Below are positions 54,022-62,893 of a stretch of 64,000 nt of DNA, in pieces (position 1 is the first letter of the stretch; each line of letters begins with the position of its first letter). Position numbers and translations under genes: made by a program. The stretch covers positions 1,116,001 through 1,180,000 of the forward strand of contig CAVYXZ010000007.1 in NCBI GenBank assembly GCA_963772595.1. The letters are read 5' to 3'. Below the pieces are notes generated by a model. The model made no database searches, was not told where the DNA came from, and saw only the letters and a list, made by a program, of their open reading frames with translations. The stretch comes from CAVYXZ01 sp963772595. Its GTDB lineage: Bacteria; Chloroflexota; Anaerolineae; Aggregatilineales; Phototrophicaceae.

Positions 54022-54206
54022 GAAACCGTCCTCCTGAATAGAGATAATAGTCGCATAGGGAGCGCGCCGCGCCCCAGATAAGCACCGATTGTCGCGTTGG
54101 CCGACTGACGTTAAGTTCGGCTTTTGTTCACCTGCCGGACTGTCCGACAATTTGATGTATACCGATCAGAGCCGCATAGCCTGGACGAACCCTCATCGCC
54201 CGACAC

Positions 54207-55203
54207 CCTACAAATCGATCGCCAGCACCTGACCGGTCGCGCCACTGGCACTGTTGACCGTCACCAGCAGTTGGCCCCGCCGGGTTCATCGCCAGGGCAT
54301 AAGGCTGGTTCAAACCGCCCAGAACCGTCTCCGGCCCATCCGTCGTGACGCGCACGACCTGGCCCGGTCCCCAGCCGACATCGCCATAGACGCCGTACTC
54401 CACCGCGTAAATCGTGCCGTCAGCGCTCACCAGCACGTCCGTCAGCGCGGTCAGGCCGCTGTAAGTCTCCACTTTTTCGCCGCCAGACCAGCGCTCGATC
54501 CAGGCGCTGCCTTCCGGGTAAGGGAAACCGCTCAGAAAGCTGACGTAGAGATCGCCATCCGGGCCAATATCCACACCGGTTGGCACTGGCGACTGGTCAT
54601 TGACCGCCGGCCAGGCCGCCACAACCTGAGACCATCCGCCGCCGTCCAACTGTAGACACAGTTGCCGCTGGCATCCGACAATGTACATCGTGCCATCGTC
54701 CGCCATCGTCAGATCAACCGGGTTCGATTCGCGGGTGTCGCCATCCGGGTTCTGGCTCATCTCGACCGAGTAGATGTCGATAAAGCGTTGGATGCGCTAT
54801 CGCTCGCGGTCCAATGCCACCACGCCCATGCTAAAGGGATAGACCGGCGGCGTCTGGCCGAGGCGAGCCAGATCGAGTCGTCCGTCACCAGAATGCCCGA
54901 GGCCCCGCGCGTCTGGCCTTCGGTGCCCTGGTTGGGCAAACCGCGGATAATCACCGAACGGTCCCCTTCCGGCGTGATCTACCGTTACCTGGCCGCCACG
55001 TCCGGTCGTCATCGGCGCGCGCCCGCGTCCCGGCTTCGATCATGATGTCGCCCGCGCTGCCGTTTTCGACCACGTAGAGATTGCCCTCGCTGTCAAAGGC
55101 CATGCCGCGCGGGTTCATCAGTCCGTCGGCCACGACATCCTGAGCGGCGGCAGGCACGCGGTCAGCAGCAGCACAATCAATCGGCGTAGAAAGCACGAAA
55201 CAT
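54207..55203 (-). CDS. ScyD/ScyE-like secreted beta-propeller protein, multiply frameshifted
   Basis: A secreted propeller protein of about 330 residues, resembling the ScyD/ScyE family. Segments in order are a signal-like stretch (RRLIVLLLTA), then VVADGLMNPRGMAFDSEGNL, YVVENGSAGDIMIE, IIRGLPNQGTEGQTRGASG, NPVDLTMADDGTMYIVG, PTGVDIGPDGDLYVSFLSGF, LTDVLVSADGTIYAVEYG and NQPYALAMNPAG. Breaks lie near 55165, 55000, 54790 and 54275. The restored end is SGATGQVLAIDL with TAG at 54207-54209. Start ATG 55203 after AAGGA is inferred. A role in binding or oxidising an external ligand is unproven. Confidence 0.72.
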
Positions 55204-55331
55204 AAGTCTGTCCTTTTTTGAGACGCTAAGTTCACTATATAGGTACGGCAGATTTCGCTCAAGTGGATGGCAAATCATCGAGAGTCGGATTTCCGCATTT
55301 TGGGCAATTTATCCAAAGATCGACCACTCGG

Positions 55332-55361
55332 CTTGACCCTGTTCCCATAGTTTCTCTATAA
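55332..55361 (+). promoter_or_regulatory. Sigma70-type promoter of the LacI-family gene
   Basis: TTGACC at 55332-55337 and TATAAT at 55356-55361 with an 18-base spacer. Transcription would start just before the palindrome at 55374, so a repressor there would act as a roadblock. Confidence 0.75.
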
Positions 55362-55373
55362 TTGGAGATGCAT

Positions 55374-55388
55374 GTGGAACCGGTTCCA
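55374..55388. promoter_or_regulatory. LacI-family operator palindrome
   Basis: TGGAACC-C-GGTTCCA is a perfect inverted repeat around a central C. It matches the general form of LacI-family operators with a CG-rich centre. Its place between promoter and start of the LacI-type gene suggests autorepression. Confidence 0.75.
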
Positions 55389-55430
55389 GATTTCACAGCC
55401 AAAGGTTAAGGAGTAGCTGAAGATATTTAT

Positions 55431-56478
55431 TTGAAGCGATCACCGACGATACGTGACGTGGCCCGCGAAGCCAGTGTGGGCATAGGAACCGTCTCGCGGG
55501 TACTTAATAACAGCCGTCAGGTCAGCCCACAGACACGCGAGCGGGTTCTGGAGGCAATCCAGCGCCTGGGCTTCCGGCCAAACCAGTTTGCCCGCCAGCT
55601 CTCGCGGGGCACCCGCATCCGCAGCCTGGGCATCATTTCACCCTTCGTCGCTGATTACTCCTTTATGTCGAGGCTTCAAGGTGTTCAGCGCGCGCTGCAG
55701 GAGAGCGAGTTGGACTATGATCTCATCTTCTATTACATCAGTTCCCTGAATCGCTTCTACCAACAACTGCTGACCATCATCGAGCAAAGTACCGTTGAAG
55801 CGCTGTTGTTGGTAGCCATAGAACTCTCGCCCGAAGCCCTGGCCTTACTTGAGGAGTCTGGCTTGATCTTCGTGGGAATTCAGCGACCATCCGGTCACAG
55901 ATTGGCTGTGCATCGGCGCAGACAACGTGACAGGCGGCGCACTGGCAACCGAATACCTGTTGAAGCTGGGCCACCGGCGAGTCGCCTATGTAGGTGATGC
56001 CTTCCCCTCGCCAACAGGATTTTCGACCAGTCAGAAGCGCTACGAAGGCTACCAACAGGCCCTGTATAAACACAGCGTGCCGCTCAACCCGGATTACGTA
56101 CAGCTTGGCGAGCACGATAAAGAGGTGGCATACGAACTGACGATGACCCTGCTCCATCTGTCCCAACCACCGACGGCAATCTTCTGTATGAGCGACATTC
56201 AGGCTCTGGCCTGTCTGGCCGCGATTCGAGATGCCGGTCTCAAGGTCCCGCAGGATATTTCATTGATCGGCTTTGACGACATTGAAATCAGCGCCCTGAT
56301 GGGCCTGACGACGGTGCGCCAACACCTGGAAGAAGCGGGCTACCTGGCGATGAAGCTAATGCTCCGCCTGGCAGAAGAACCTTATGTTGAGCAGGCAACC
56401 CTGCGCAAGGTTGTGCCGCTGCTGCCTGGTTTCGAGGTCATCGAACGGCAGACGACACAGGCCCTGAGCAGTGCATAA
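55431..56478 (+). CDS. LacI-family transcriptional regulator, frameshifted
   Basis: A regulator of about 348 residues. The N-terminal LacI helix-turn-helix and hinge are PTIRDVAREASVGIGTVSRVLNNSRQVSPQTRERVLEAI with the RPNQFARQLSRG hinge. The periplasmic-binding-protein-like effector domain follows (SLGIISPFVADYSFM; then GADNVTGGALATEYLLKLGHRRVAYVG, IFCMSDIQALACLAAIRDAG, LIGFDDIEISALMGLTTVRQ). A one-base shift near 55910 splits the domain. The start is TTG 55431; no ATG fits the family start. It heads a sugar-uptake cluster and probably responds to the transported sugar. Confidence 0.9.
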
Positions 56479-56529
56479 ATAGGTGTAAATCCCGGCATCC
56501 TGACGGCGCAGCCCAACGCGGCGCAGGTC

Positions 56530-56540
56530 GGAACCGGTCA
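56530..56540. promoter_or_regulatory. Possible second LacI-family half-operator
   Basis: GGAACCGGTCA repeats the left arm (GGAACC) of the operator at 55374 and has an ACCGGT palindromic core, but the right arm is degenerate. It lies about 100 bases before the binding-protein gene. Confidence 0.35.
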
Positions 56541-56635
56541 TTTGCCGAGCGTTACAGAGATAGGAGGAAATGACGGCAAAATAAGGATACGGTTCACAAG
56601 GTATCTCGTCCGATATACGTATAGGAGTTTTCCAC

Positions 56636-57931
56636 ATGATGAAACGCATTACTTTTCTAGTGGTGATCGCTCTGGTCGTCCTCGGTGGCACCGGCCTGGT
56701 GGCCGCTCAGGATGCCCCGATGATCGACTGCATGGGTGCCGATGGGGCATCTGTGTCGATCATGGGTCCCTGGTCCGGCGAGGAACAGGACACATTTATG
56801 TCGATTATCGCTCCGGTGGTGGAAGCCTGTAATCTGGATGTCAGCTACGAAGGCACCCGCGATATGAACACGCTGCTGCCCACCCGCGTGGATGGTGGTG
56901 CGCCGCCGGATCTGGCCGACCTGTCGAACCCCGGCGCAATCGCAACCTATGCGGATAACCTGATTGCGCTGGACGGCCTGGGAGTCAATGCCGACAACTA
57001 TGTTCAGGGCTGGAAAGACCTGGGCAGCACTGCGGACGGCACCTGGGTGGGTCTGCCGGTGAAAACCGACATCAAATCCCTGGTGTGGTACAGCCCGGTC
57101 GCCTTTGATGCGGCGGGTTACACAGTTCCCACCACCTGGGACGAATTCACCGCGCTGATGGATCAGATGGTGGCCGATGGTGGCCCCGCCCCGCTGGCAA
57201 TGGGTTTCGAGAGCGGCGGCGCGACTGGCTGGACGGCGACTGACTTCGTTCAGGACTTGATGATTCGCACCCAGGGCGCAGACTTCACCAATGGTCTGGG
57301 CACTGGCGCGACCAAGTGGACGGACCCCGGCGTCGCGGACACCTGGAACATGTACGTGGACCTGGTGAACAACTACGGGGCCGGTGGCGCGGATGGCGCA
57401 CTGACGACTAGCTTCAGCGATGCGATCCTGCAACCCTTCAACGATCCGCCGGATGCCTGGATGGTGAAGCAGTCCGGTTTCGCGGGCAGCGCGACGATTG
57501 CGCCGAACTTCCCCGATTTCGTCTACGGTCAAGACTTCGCCTTCTTCGTCCTGCCGACGATGGACGGCAACCCCGTCCCGATGCAGGTCGGCGGCGACTT
57601 CATGGTCGCCTTCAACGACACCCCGGCGGTTCACGCCCTGATTTCGTATCTGTCGAGCGCTGACGGTGCCAATTCCTGGGCCGCAGCCGGTTTCGATCTG
57701 ACCCCGAATTCGGCAGTCGATGCGATGTCCTACACCGACCCGATCTCGTCGGATAAAGCCGCTGCGCTGGGTGATGCGCCGGATGTCAGCTATGACGTTG
57801 GCGATCTGCAACCGGGTGGCGCTGGTCAGGCCGAGTTCGATGGCATTACCGCCGTGGTCGGTGGCAGCCAGACGGTTGAAGATGCACTTGCCGCCATTCA
57901 GAAGGCCTACGACGACGCGATGTCTATGTAA
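56636..57931 (+). CDS. Alpha-glucoside-type ABC transporter substrate-binding protein
   Basis: A 431-residue family 1 solute-binding protein resembling AglE. The signal sequence is MMKRITFLVVIALVVLGGTGLVAAQ. Then come IMGPWSGEEQDTFMSIIAPVVEACN, YEGTRDMNTLLPTRVDGGAPPDLADL, LPVKTDIKSLVWYSPVAFDAAGY and the C-terminal QVGGDFMVAFNDTPAVHALISYLSS. There is no lipobox. AglE-type proteins bind sucrose, maltose, trehalose and related disaccharides; the nearby trehalose synthase supports such a ligand. TAGGAG precedes the start. Confidence 0.9.
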   Translation: MMKRITFLVVIALVVLGGTGLVAAQDAPMIDCMGADGASVSIMGPWSGEEQDTFMSIIAPVVEACNLDVSYEGTRDMNTLLPTRVDGGAPPDLADLSNPGAIATYADNLIALDGLGVNADNYVQGWKDLGSTADGTWVGLPVKTDIKSLVWYSPVAFDAAGYTVPTTWDEFTALMDQMVADGGPAPLAMGFESGGATGWTATDFVQDLMIRTQGADFTNGLGTGATKWTDPGVADTWNMYVDLVNNYGAGGADGALTTSFSDAILQPFNDPPDAWMVKQSGFAGSATIAPNFPDFVYGQDFAFFVLPTMDGNPVPMQVGGDFMVAFNDTPAVHALISYLSSADGANSWAAAGFDLTPNSAVDAMSYTDPISSDKAAALGDAPDVSYDVGDLQPGGAGQAEFDGITAVVGGSQTVEDALAAIQKAYDDAMSM

Positions 57932-58049
57932 CAACGTGAATGGGGCATGGGCGACTGTGCCCCTCTAAAAGAGTAAATTTACCTGACGCGGGGGTGTGGC
58001 ACACAGGTGTCGCGCCCCTGCTCAGTATCACATTACTGGGGGAATGTTC

Positions 58050-58958
58050 ATGAAAAGAACGCCGATGATTATGCGGCAGGGCCGCTGGACGCCCTGGATG
58101 TACATGGCTCCTGCCCTGATTATTCTCACGATTTTTGTTGCTTATCCCGCCCTGCGGACCTTTTTCTTTAGTTTCCAAAATGCCGATGCCTCTGCTTCCG
58201 CCGCTGCCATGTGCCGCGCGGGCGATCCTTGCTGGGGCATCTTTGAAAATTTCCGCCAGGCCATCAGTTCGAGCACCGGGCAAATCGCGCTGCGCAACAC
58301 CTTCCTGTGGCTGCTGGTAATGGTCCCTGGTACGGCGATTTTCGGCCTGCTGCTGGCAGTCCTGACTGACCGCGTGCCTTATGAAGCGCTTGCCAAATCC
58401 ATCATCTTCATGCCGATGGCGATTTCTTTCGTTGGCGCGTCGATTATCTGGCGCTTCGTCTATCATCCAGACCCGAATATCGGCTTGCTCAATGCCATTG
58501 TCGGCCTCTTCGGAGGTGAGCCGCACACCTGGCTGGCGACATCGCCACCGGGGAATACCCTCCTGCTGACGGTGATCGGCATCTGGATATGGACCGGCTT
58601 TACCATGACGATTCTGGCGGCTGCGCTGCGCAACATCCCATCGGACCTGCTGGAAGCGGCGCGCGTGGACGGCGCCAATGAGCTTCAGGTCTTTTTGCGT
58701 ATTATGCTGCCGCTCATCGCCCCGACGGTTGCCGTCGTCATGACCACGATGACCATCAACACGCTCAAAATGTTCGATATTGTCTGGGTCATGAAGGGAG
58801 TCGAAACAGACGTGATCGCCACGCGCATGGTCTCGGAACTCTATCTGTACCAGAACAACGGGCTTTCTGCCGCTTTCGCCGTCATCCTGATTATTTTGAT
58901 TATCCCGGTGACGGTCTATAACATCCGGCGCTTCGGGCAGGAGGAGGCCGAACGATGA
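58050..58958 (+). CDS. Sugar ABC transporter permease, AglF/MalF type
   Basis: A permease of about 302 residues with six membrane helices. The AglF-like start (WTPWMYMAPALIILTIFVAYPALRTFFFSFQNAD) is followed by a short loop with two Cys (CRAGDPC). LIWLLVMVPGTAIFGLLLAVLTDRV-like helices, and the EAA loop NIPSDLLEAARVDGANELQVFLRIMLPLI, are typical of carbohydrate uptake permeases. The Shine-Dalgarno GGGGGA is directly against ATG 58044, so ATG 58050 with 6-base spacing is more likely. The stop overlaps the next permease by 4 bases (ATGA). No ATPase is encoded in the cluster; a shared MsmK-type ATPase elsewhere is assumed. Confidence 0.92.
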   Translation: MKRTPMIMRQGRWTPWMYMAPALIILTIFVAYPALRTFFFSFQNADASASAAAMCRAGDPCWGIFENFRQAISSSTGQIALRNTFLWLLVMVPGTAIFGLLLAVLTDRVPYEALAKSIIFMPMAISFVGASIIWRFVYHPDPNIGLLNAIVGLFGGEPHTWLATSPPGNTLLLTVIGIWIWTGFTMTILAAALRNIPSDLLEAARVDGANELQVFLRIMLPLIAPTVAVVMTTMTINTLKMFDIVWVMKGVETDVIATRMVSELYLYQNNGLSAAFAVILIILIIPVTVYNIRRFGQEEAER

Positions 58959-60151
58959 GACGCGAAGCCTTTGTCCAAATTGTCAACAAGATCCCGGTCA
59001 ATCTGGCGATCATTATCGTTTGCGCCATCTGGCTGCTGCCGACGCTGGGCCTGCTGGTGACCTCGTTCCGGCCTCAAGAAGCGGTGAATACCACCGGCTG
59101 GTGGACCGCCTTCAACTCGACGCCCACCGGCACGGCGGATTATGCGACCTTTTGCAGCAGTTGTCACGGCAGCGACTTGAAGACCATCCCTGCCGCTGAC
59201 CTGAGCAATCCAGATCTCATCGGCAGCTTCCGCCGCTCCATACAGCTTTCGGCCACCTACAATAAAGAGTACAACGGGACGGTACACATTCCCGAAGCGC
59301 AGCGCCCGGATGCCCAGCAGACGGCGGACATCCTGACCTATCTGCAACTCCAATCCGGCCTGAAACAAGCGCCGCCGACCTTCACCATCAACAACTATGA
59401 AGACGTGATGGTGGGCTATAACGCCCGCAGCGGCAGCTATCAGCAGGTCTGCGCCGATGAAGGTCCCTCCGGCAACCGCACCTGCGATTTTCTCACCGAT
59501 GCGACGCGCAGCAATGCCGTCTTGCAGGGCATGATTAACAGCTTTATCGTCACCATCCCGGCGACGATCCTGCCGATTATTGTCGCGGGCTTCGCCTCCT
59601 ACGCGCTGTCGTGGATGGATTTCAATGGGCGGCGTGTGCTCTTCGCCACACTGGTCGGCTTGCAGATCATACCGCTGCAAATGGTGCTGGTACCGATCTT
59701 CCGCATCTACACGGATATGGGCCTGAACGGCACTTTCCTGGGGGTCTGGCTATTCCATACCGGCTTCGGCCTGCCCTACGCCATCTACCTGATCCGCAAC
59801 TTCATCGGGCGGCTGCCTGCCGACCTGTTCGAATCGGCCTATCTGGATGGCGCGGGCCATTTCGCGGTGTTCCGCAAGATCGTTCTGCCGCTGTCGATGC
59901 CTGCCATTGCGGCGCTGGGTATCTTCCAGTTCCTGTGGGTGTGGAATGACCTGCTGGTCGCGCTCATCTTCCTGGGCAACGACCGGCCTGTCCTGACCTA
60001 CCAACTCAGCCAACTGGTGAACTCGCTGGGTGGCGGCTGGCAGCGTATGACGGCGGCGGCCTTCATCAGTATCCTGGTGCCGCTCATCATCTTCATCGGC
60101 TTCCAGCGCTTCTTTGTTCGCGGCTTGCTGGCAGGGGCAGTCAAGGGTTAA
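58955..60151 (+). CDS. Sugar ABC transporter permease, AglG/MalG type, with an inserted c-type-cytochrome-like domain
   Basis: A 398-residue permease, about 100 residues longer than usual. The first helix (INLAIIIVCAIWLLPTLGLLVTS-like, about 15-37) and the family motif SFRPQEAVNTTGWWTAF are followed by an insertion at about 58-138. It contains CSSCHG (Cys 67, Cys 70, His 71), a heme-c attachment motif, and a C-terminal helix AQRPDAQQTADILTYLQLQ like that of class I cytochromes c. His 111 in TVHIPEAQ sits where an axial Met often is. Permease sequence resumes with TFTINNYEDVM; helices two to six and EAA loop LPADLFESAYLDGAGHFAVF are normal. GGAGGAGG precedes the ATG. Confidence 0.92.
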   Translation: MRREAFVQIVNKIPVNLAIIIVCAIWLLPTLGLLVTSFRPQEAVNTTGWWTAFNSTPTGTADYATFCSSCHGSDLKTIPAADLSNPDLIGSFRRSIQLSATYNKEYNGTVHIPEAQRPDAQQTADILTYLQLQSGLKQAPPTFTINNYEDVMVGYNARSGSYQQVCADEGPSGNRTCDFLTDATRSNAVLQGMINSFIVTIPATILPIIVAGFASYALSWMDFNGRRVLFATLVGLQIIPLQMVLVPIFRIYTDMGLNGTFLGVWLFHTGFGLPYAIYLIRNFIGRLPADLFESAYLDGAGHFAVFRKIVLPLSMPAIAALGIFQFLWVWNDLLVALIFLGNDRPVLTYQLSQLVNSLGGGWQRMTAAAFISILVPLIIFIGFQRFFVRGLLAGAVKG

Positions 60152-60192
60152 ACTTCAACACGAAAAAGCGTAAATTTGTGGTATACCAGAAG

Positions 60193-60236
60193 ATCATGTA
60201 AGGGTGAGGCAAGTCTGCCCTTACATGATGTTTTTT
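60193..60236 (+). terminator. Strong rho-independent terminator between the permease and treS genes
   Basis: A perfect 12-bp stem, ATCATGTAAGGG/CCCTTACATGAT, with a 13-base loop is followed by G and six T. It should end transcription of the transporter operon before treS, unless regulated readthrough occurs. The arms recall the GTAGGG-type hairpins seen elsewhere. Confidence 0.9.
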
Positions 60237-60264
60237 ACTACATCCATCAGGAGCACTCAGGCTG

Positions 60265-61857
60265 ATGAGCTGGCACATTAACGCGATTTTTTATGAACTG
60301 TACCTGCGCGCCTTCGCTGATGGCAACGGCGATGGTCACGGCGATTTTGTGGGCCTGCGCCAAAAACTGGATTATTTGCAATGGCTGGGGGTGGATTGCA
60401 TCTGGCTGCTGCCCTTCTATCCCTCCCCGCTGCGCGATGATGGTTACGACATCGGCAGTTACTATGGCATCGACCTGGTCTACGGCTACCTGGAAGATTT
60501 CCGCTTCGCCGTCGATGAGATTCACCGCCGGGGCATGAAAGTCATCGTAGACCTGGTCATGAACCATACCTCGGACCAGCACCCCTGGTTTGTCGAGGCC
60601 CGCAGCGATGTCAACTCGCCGCTGCGCAATTATTACGTGTGGAGTCCGAGCAACGACCGCTACAGCGACGCCCGCATCATCTTCCTGGATACGGAGGTCT
60701 CCAACTGGGCTTACGACGAGCATTCGGGCGAGTTCTACTGGCACCGCTTCTACAGCACCCAGCCGGACCTCAACTACGATAATCCCGCCGTCCACGAGGC
60801 CATGATTAATGTGGTCAAGTTCTGGATGGACATGGGCCTGGATGGCTTCCGCGTGGATGCCGTGCCCTACCTCTACGAACGCGAAGACACCAACTGCGAG
60901 AATCTGGGGGAGACGCACGACTTCCTCAAAAAGCTGCGCAGCTATGTCGAGGAACATTATCCCGATGCCATTCTGCTGGGCGAGGCCAACCAGTGGCCCA
61001 AAGATGTCCGGCCTTATTTTGGCGATGACGACGAATTCCACATGTGCTTCAACTTCCCGCTGATGCCGCGCCTGTACATGGCCCTGGCGACTCAGGACCG
61101 CAGTTCGGTGGTGAACATCCTGAACGACCTGCCGGAGATTCCGCCGAATGCGCAGTGGGCCACCTTCCTGCGCAACCACGACGAACTGACGCTGGAGATG
61201 GTGACGGAGGACGAGCGCCAGTTCATGTGGGAGTTTTACGCGCCGCAGCCGGTCCAGCGCCTCAATCTGGGCATCCGGCGGCGGCTGGCTCCCCTGCTGG
61301 GCAACGACCGCCGCAAAATTGAACTCATGTACTCGCTGCTCTTCACCCTGCCGGGCGCGCCCGTGCTGTATTACGGCGACGAGATCGGCATGGGCGACAA
61401 TGTGGCCCTCTTCGACCGCAACGGCGTGCGCACGCCAATGCAGTGGTCGCCGGAAACCAACGCCGATTTCTCGGCAGCCGCGCCGGAAAGCCTCTTCTCG
61501 CCGGTCATCGAAGACCCGACCTTCGGCTATACACAGGTCAATGTGCGCAACCAGCAGGCCGAGCGTGATTCGCTGCTGCATCGCACCCGCGAGATGATCC
61601 ATGCCCGCAAGCGCCTGCCGATGCTGGCGAAGGGATCGCTGACCTGGCTGGATCGTCTGCCCCTGGAGACGATGTGCTTCTGGCGGCAGGCCGGGGGCCA
61701 CCGCTTCCTGGCCCTGCATAACCTCTCGGATACGCCCTGCGATCTGCTGCTGCCGGAAGGCTTCAACTACCGCGACGTGCTGTTCTCACGGCGGCGCCTG
61801 CGTGATGGCCGCATCGAACTGGAACCCTACGGCTATCGCTGGTTGATGGCGGAATAG
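60265..61857 (+). CDS. treS: Trehalose synthase (maltose alpha-D-glucosyltransferase), GH13
   Basis: A 530-residue glycoside hydrolase family 13 enzyme of the TreS subgroup, which interconverts maltose and trehalose in the cytoplasm. The start (NAIFYELYLRAFADGNGDGHGDF) and DCIWLLPFYPSPLRDDGYDI are typical of TreS. The nucleophile is Asp 198 in GFRVDAVPYL, the acid/base Glu 240 in LLGEANQWP, and Asp 306 in FLRNHDELTLEMV stabilises the transition state. A C-terminal beta domain is present; no maltokinase fusion. AGGAGC precedes the start. It follows the sugar transporter operon, though a strong terminator lies between. Confidence 0.93.
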   Translation: MSWHINAIFYELYLRAFADGNGDGHGDFVGLRQKLDYLQWLGVDCIWLLPFYPSPLRDDGYDIGSYYGIDLVYGYLEDFRFAVDEIHRRGMKVIVDLVMNHTSDQHPWFVEARSDVNSPLRNYYVWSPSNDRYSDARIIFLDTEVSNWAYDEHSGEFYWHRFYSTQPDLNYDNPAVHEAMINVVKFWMDMGLDGFRVDAVPYLYEREDTNCENLGETHDFLKKLRSYVEEHYPDAILLGEANQWPKDVRPYFGDDDEFHMCFNFPLMPRLYMALATQDRSSVVNILNDLPEIPPNAQWATFLRNHDELTLEMVTEDERQFMWEFYAPQPVQRLNLGIRRRLAPLLGNDRRKIELMYSLLFTLPGAPVLYYGDEIGMGDNVALFDRNGVRTPMQWSPETNADFSAAAPESLFSPVIEDPTFGYTQVNVRNQQAERDSLLHRTREMIHARKRLPMLAKGSLTWLDRLPLETMCFWRQAGGHRFLALHNLSDTPCDLLLPEGFNYRDVLFSRRRLRDGRIELEPYGYRWLMAE

Positions 61858-61873
61858 TCTTTAGCTGTTACCG

Positions 61874-62881
61874 TTAGCAGGTCAAAATTAAAATCGCATG
61901 GGGTGTAGGGGTGATGCAAGCATGGCCCCTACATAAACACAACTCAATTTCAGAGCCGCGACGCAGCGACTCCAGCAGATCGTCTTTCGCCGGGCCAGGG
62001 ACCAGTTCCAGCGCCTCGATGAAATTGGGCACATGCCGCTCCGGGCTGAGCTTCGCCAGCGCAAACAGCCGCTGCACCAGCGCATCGCTGCGCGAGGCGG
62101 CCAGCAGCAGCACGCCATAGTGATGCAGTTCGTCGTGGCGCGTGCTGGTGAGGATATCGTCCACCACGTCGTAGAGGTCGCTGACCTGATTCTCGATGAT
62201 ATGCGTCAGCAATCCCATGCTGACCACCGCCCGGTCGCGTTTGACGAAGAGCGTACACAGGTCGCGGTACAATGCCGCCGGGAATTTCGCGCCCAGCGAT
62301 TCCAACGCCTTGCCGACCACTTCGTTCTGACCGGCTTCCAGCGCATCCAGCCCGCCCAGCAGCAAAAACTGGTAGATCGGCAGCGTCTTCTCATGCTGGA
62401 CTAGCAGATTGATGGCCGTCACCGCCGGTTCGCCGCTGAACTGCGAGGTCGAGTCGATCTCGCTCAGCAGCTTGGTCGCATAAATATGCGCCAGCTCTGG
62501 CTGATGGGCCGCCAGGGACGCCAGCGAGACCGCCCGCAGATTCTGCGTCACCTCGCCCATGAACGGCTCAACCTCGTAGGTATTGAGTCCGCGCAAAAAC
62601 AGATCGCAGTCGTCCGGGTGATCCAGATCGGCCAGCAGGCGGATCAGCTTCTCGCGGATCAGCGCGCCATTGTCCTTGCTGTCGTTGTCGAAATAGTAAT
62701 GGGCGCTCTGCCGCAGGACAGAACGAGCCGTGTCATCCAGGTCCGATTGTTCCAGTGTCCGCAGCGCCGCATCCACCATCTCGCGCTTACGGCTGCTCGA
62801 CAGCAGTTCCAGCGCAATCTCGCGCGCTTCGTCCGGGTCCTCGCTGTGGCGCAGTTGTTGCAGCAAAGCGGTCTGAGTCAT
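61874..62881 (-). CDS. HEAT-like helical repeat protein with an abnormal C-terminus
   Basis: A 335-residue soluble, all-helical protein. The N-terminal part (DPDEAREIALELLSSSRKREMVDAALRTLEQSDLDDT) and the later repeats suggest a HEAT/ARM-type solenoid, but I cannot name a family. The last 25 or so residues (from about LCLCRGHACITPTPH) are encoded by an intergenic hairpin element, so the original stop was probably lost by an indel near 61960. It is first after the DUF5680 gene on the minus strand (12-base gap). Confidence 0.65.
   Translation of the reverse strand: MTQTALLQQLRHSEDPDEAREIALELLSSSRKREMVDAALRTLEQSDLDDTARSVLRQSAHYYFDNDSKDNGALIREKLIRLLADLDHPDDCDLFLRGLNTYEVEPFMGEVTQNLRAVSLASLAAHQPELAHIYATKLLSEIDSTSQFSGEPAVTAINLLVQHEKTLPIYQFLLLGGLDALEAGQNEVVGKALESLGAKFPAALYRDLCTLFVKRDRAVVSMGLLTHIIENQVSDLYDVVDDILTSTRHDELHHYGVLLLAASRSDALVQRLFALAKLSPERHVPNFIEALELVPGPAKDDLLESLRRGSEIELCLCRGHACITPTPHAILILTC
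61904..61933. repeat. GTAGGGG-type intergenic hairpin
   Basis: TGTAGGGG at 61904-61911 and CCCCTACA at 61926-61933 form a perfect 8-bp stem with a 14-base loop, between the convergent treS and HEAT-like genes. It is the best-formed member of this small family. Confidence 0.7.
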
Positions 62882-62893
62882 GATGCACCTCGC

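Noticed and set aside
60247..61719. 490-codon open frame on the minus strand opposite treS
   Set aside because: No domain is recognisable and the opposite strand is an unmistakable GH13 enzyme.
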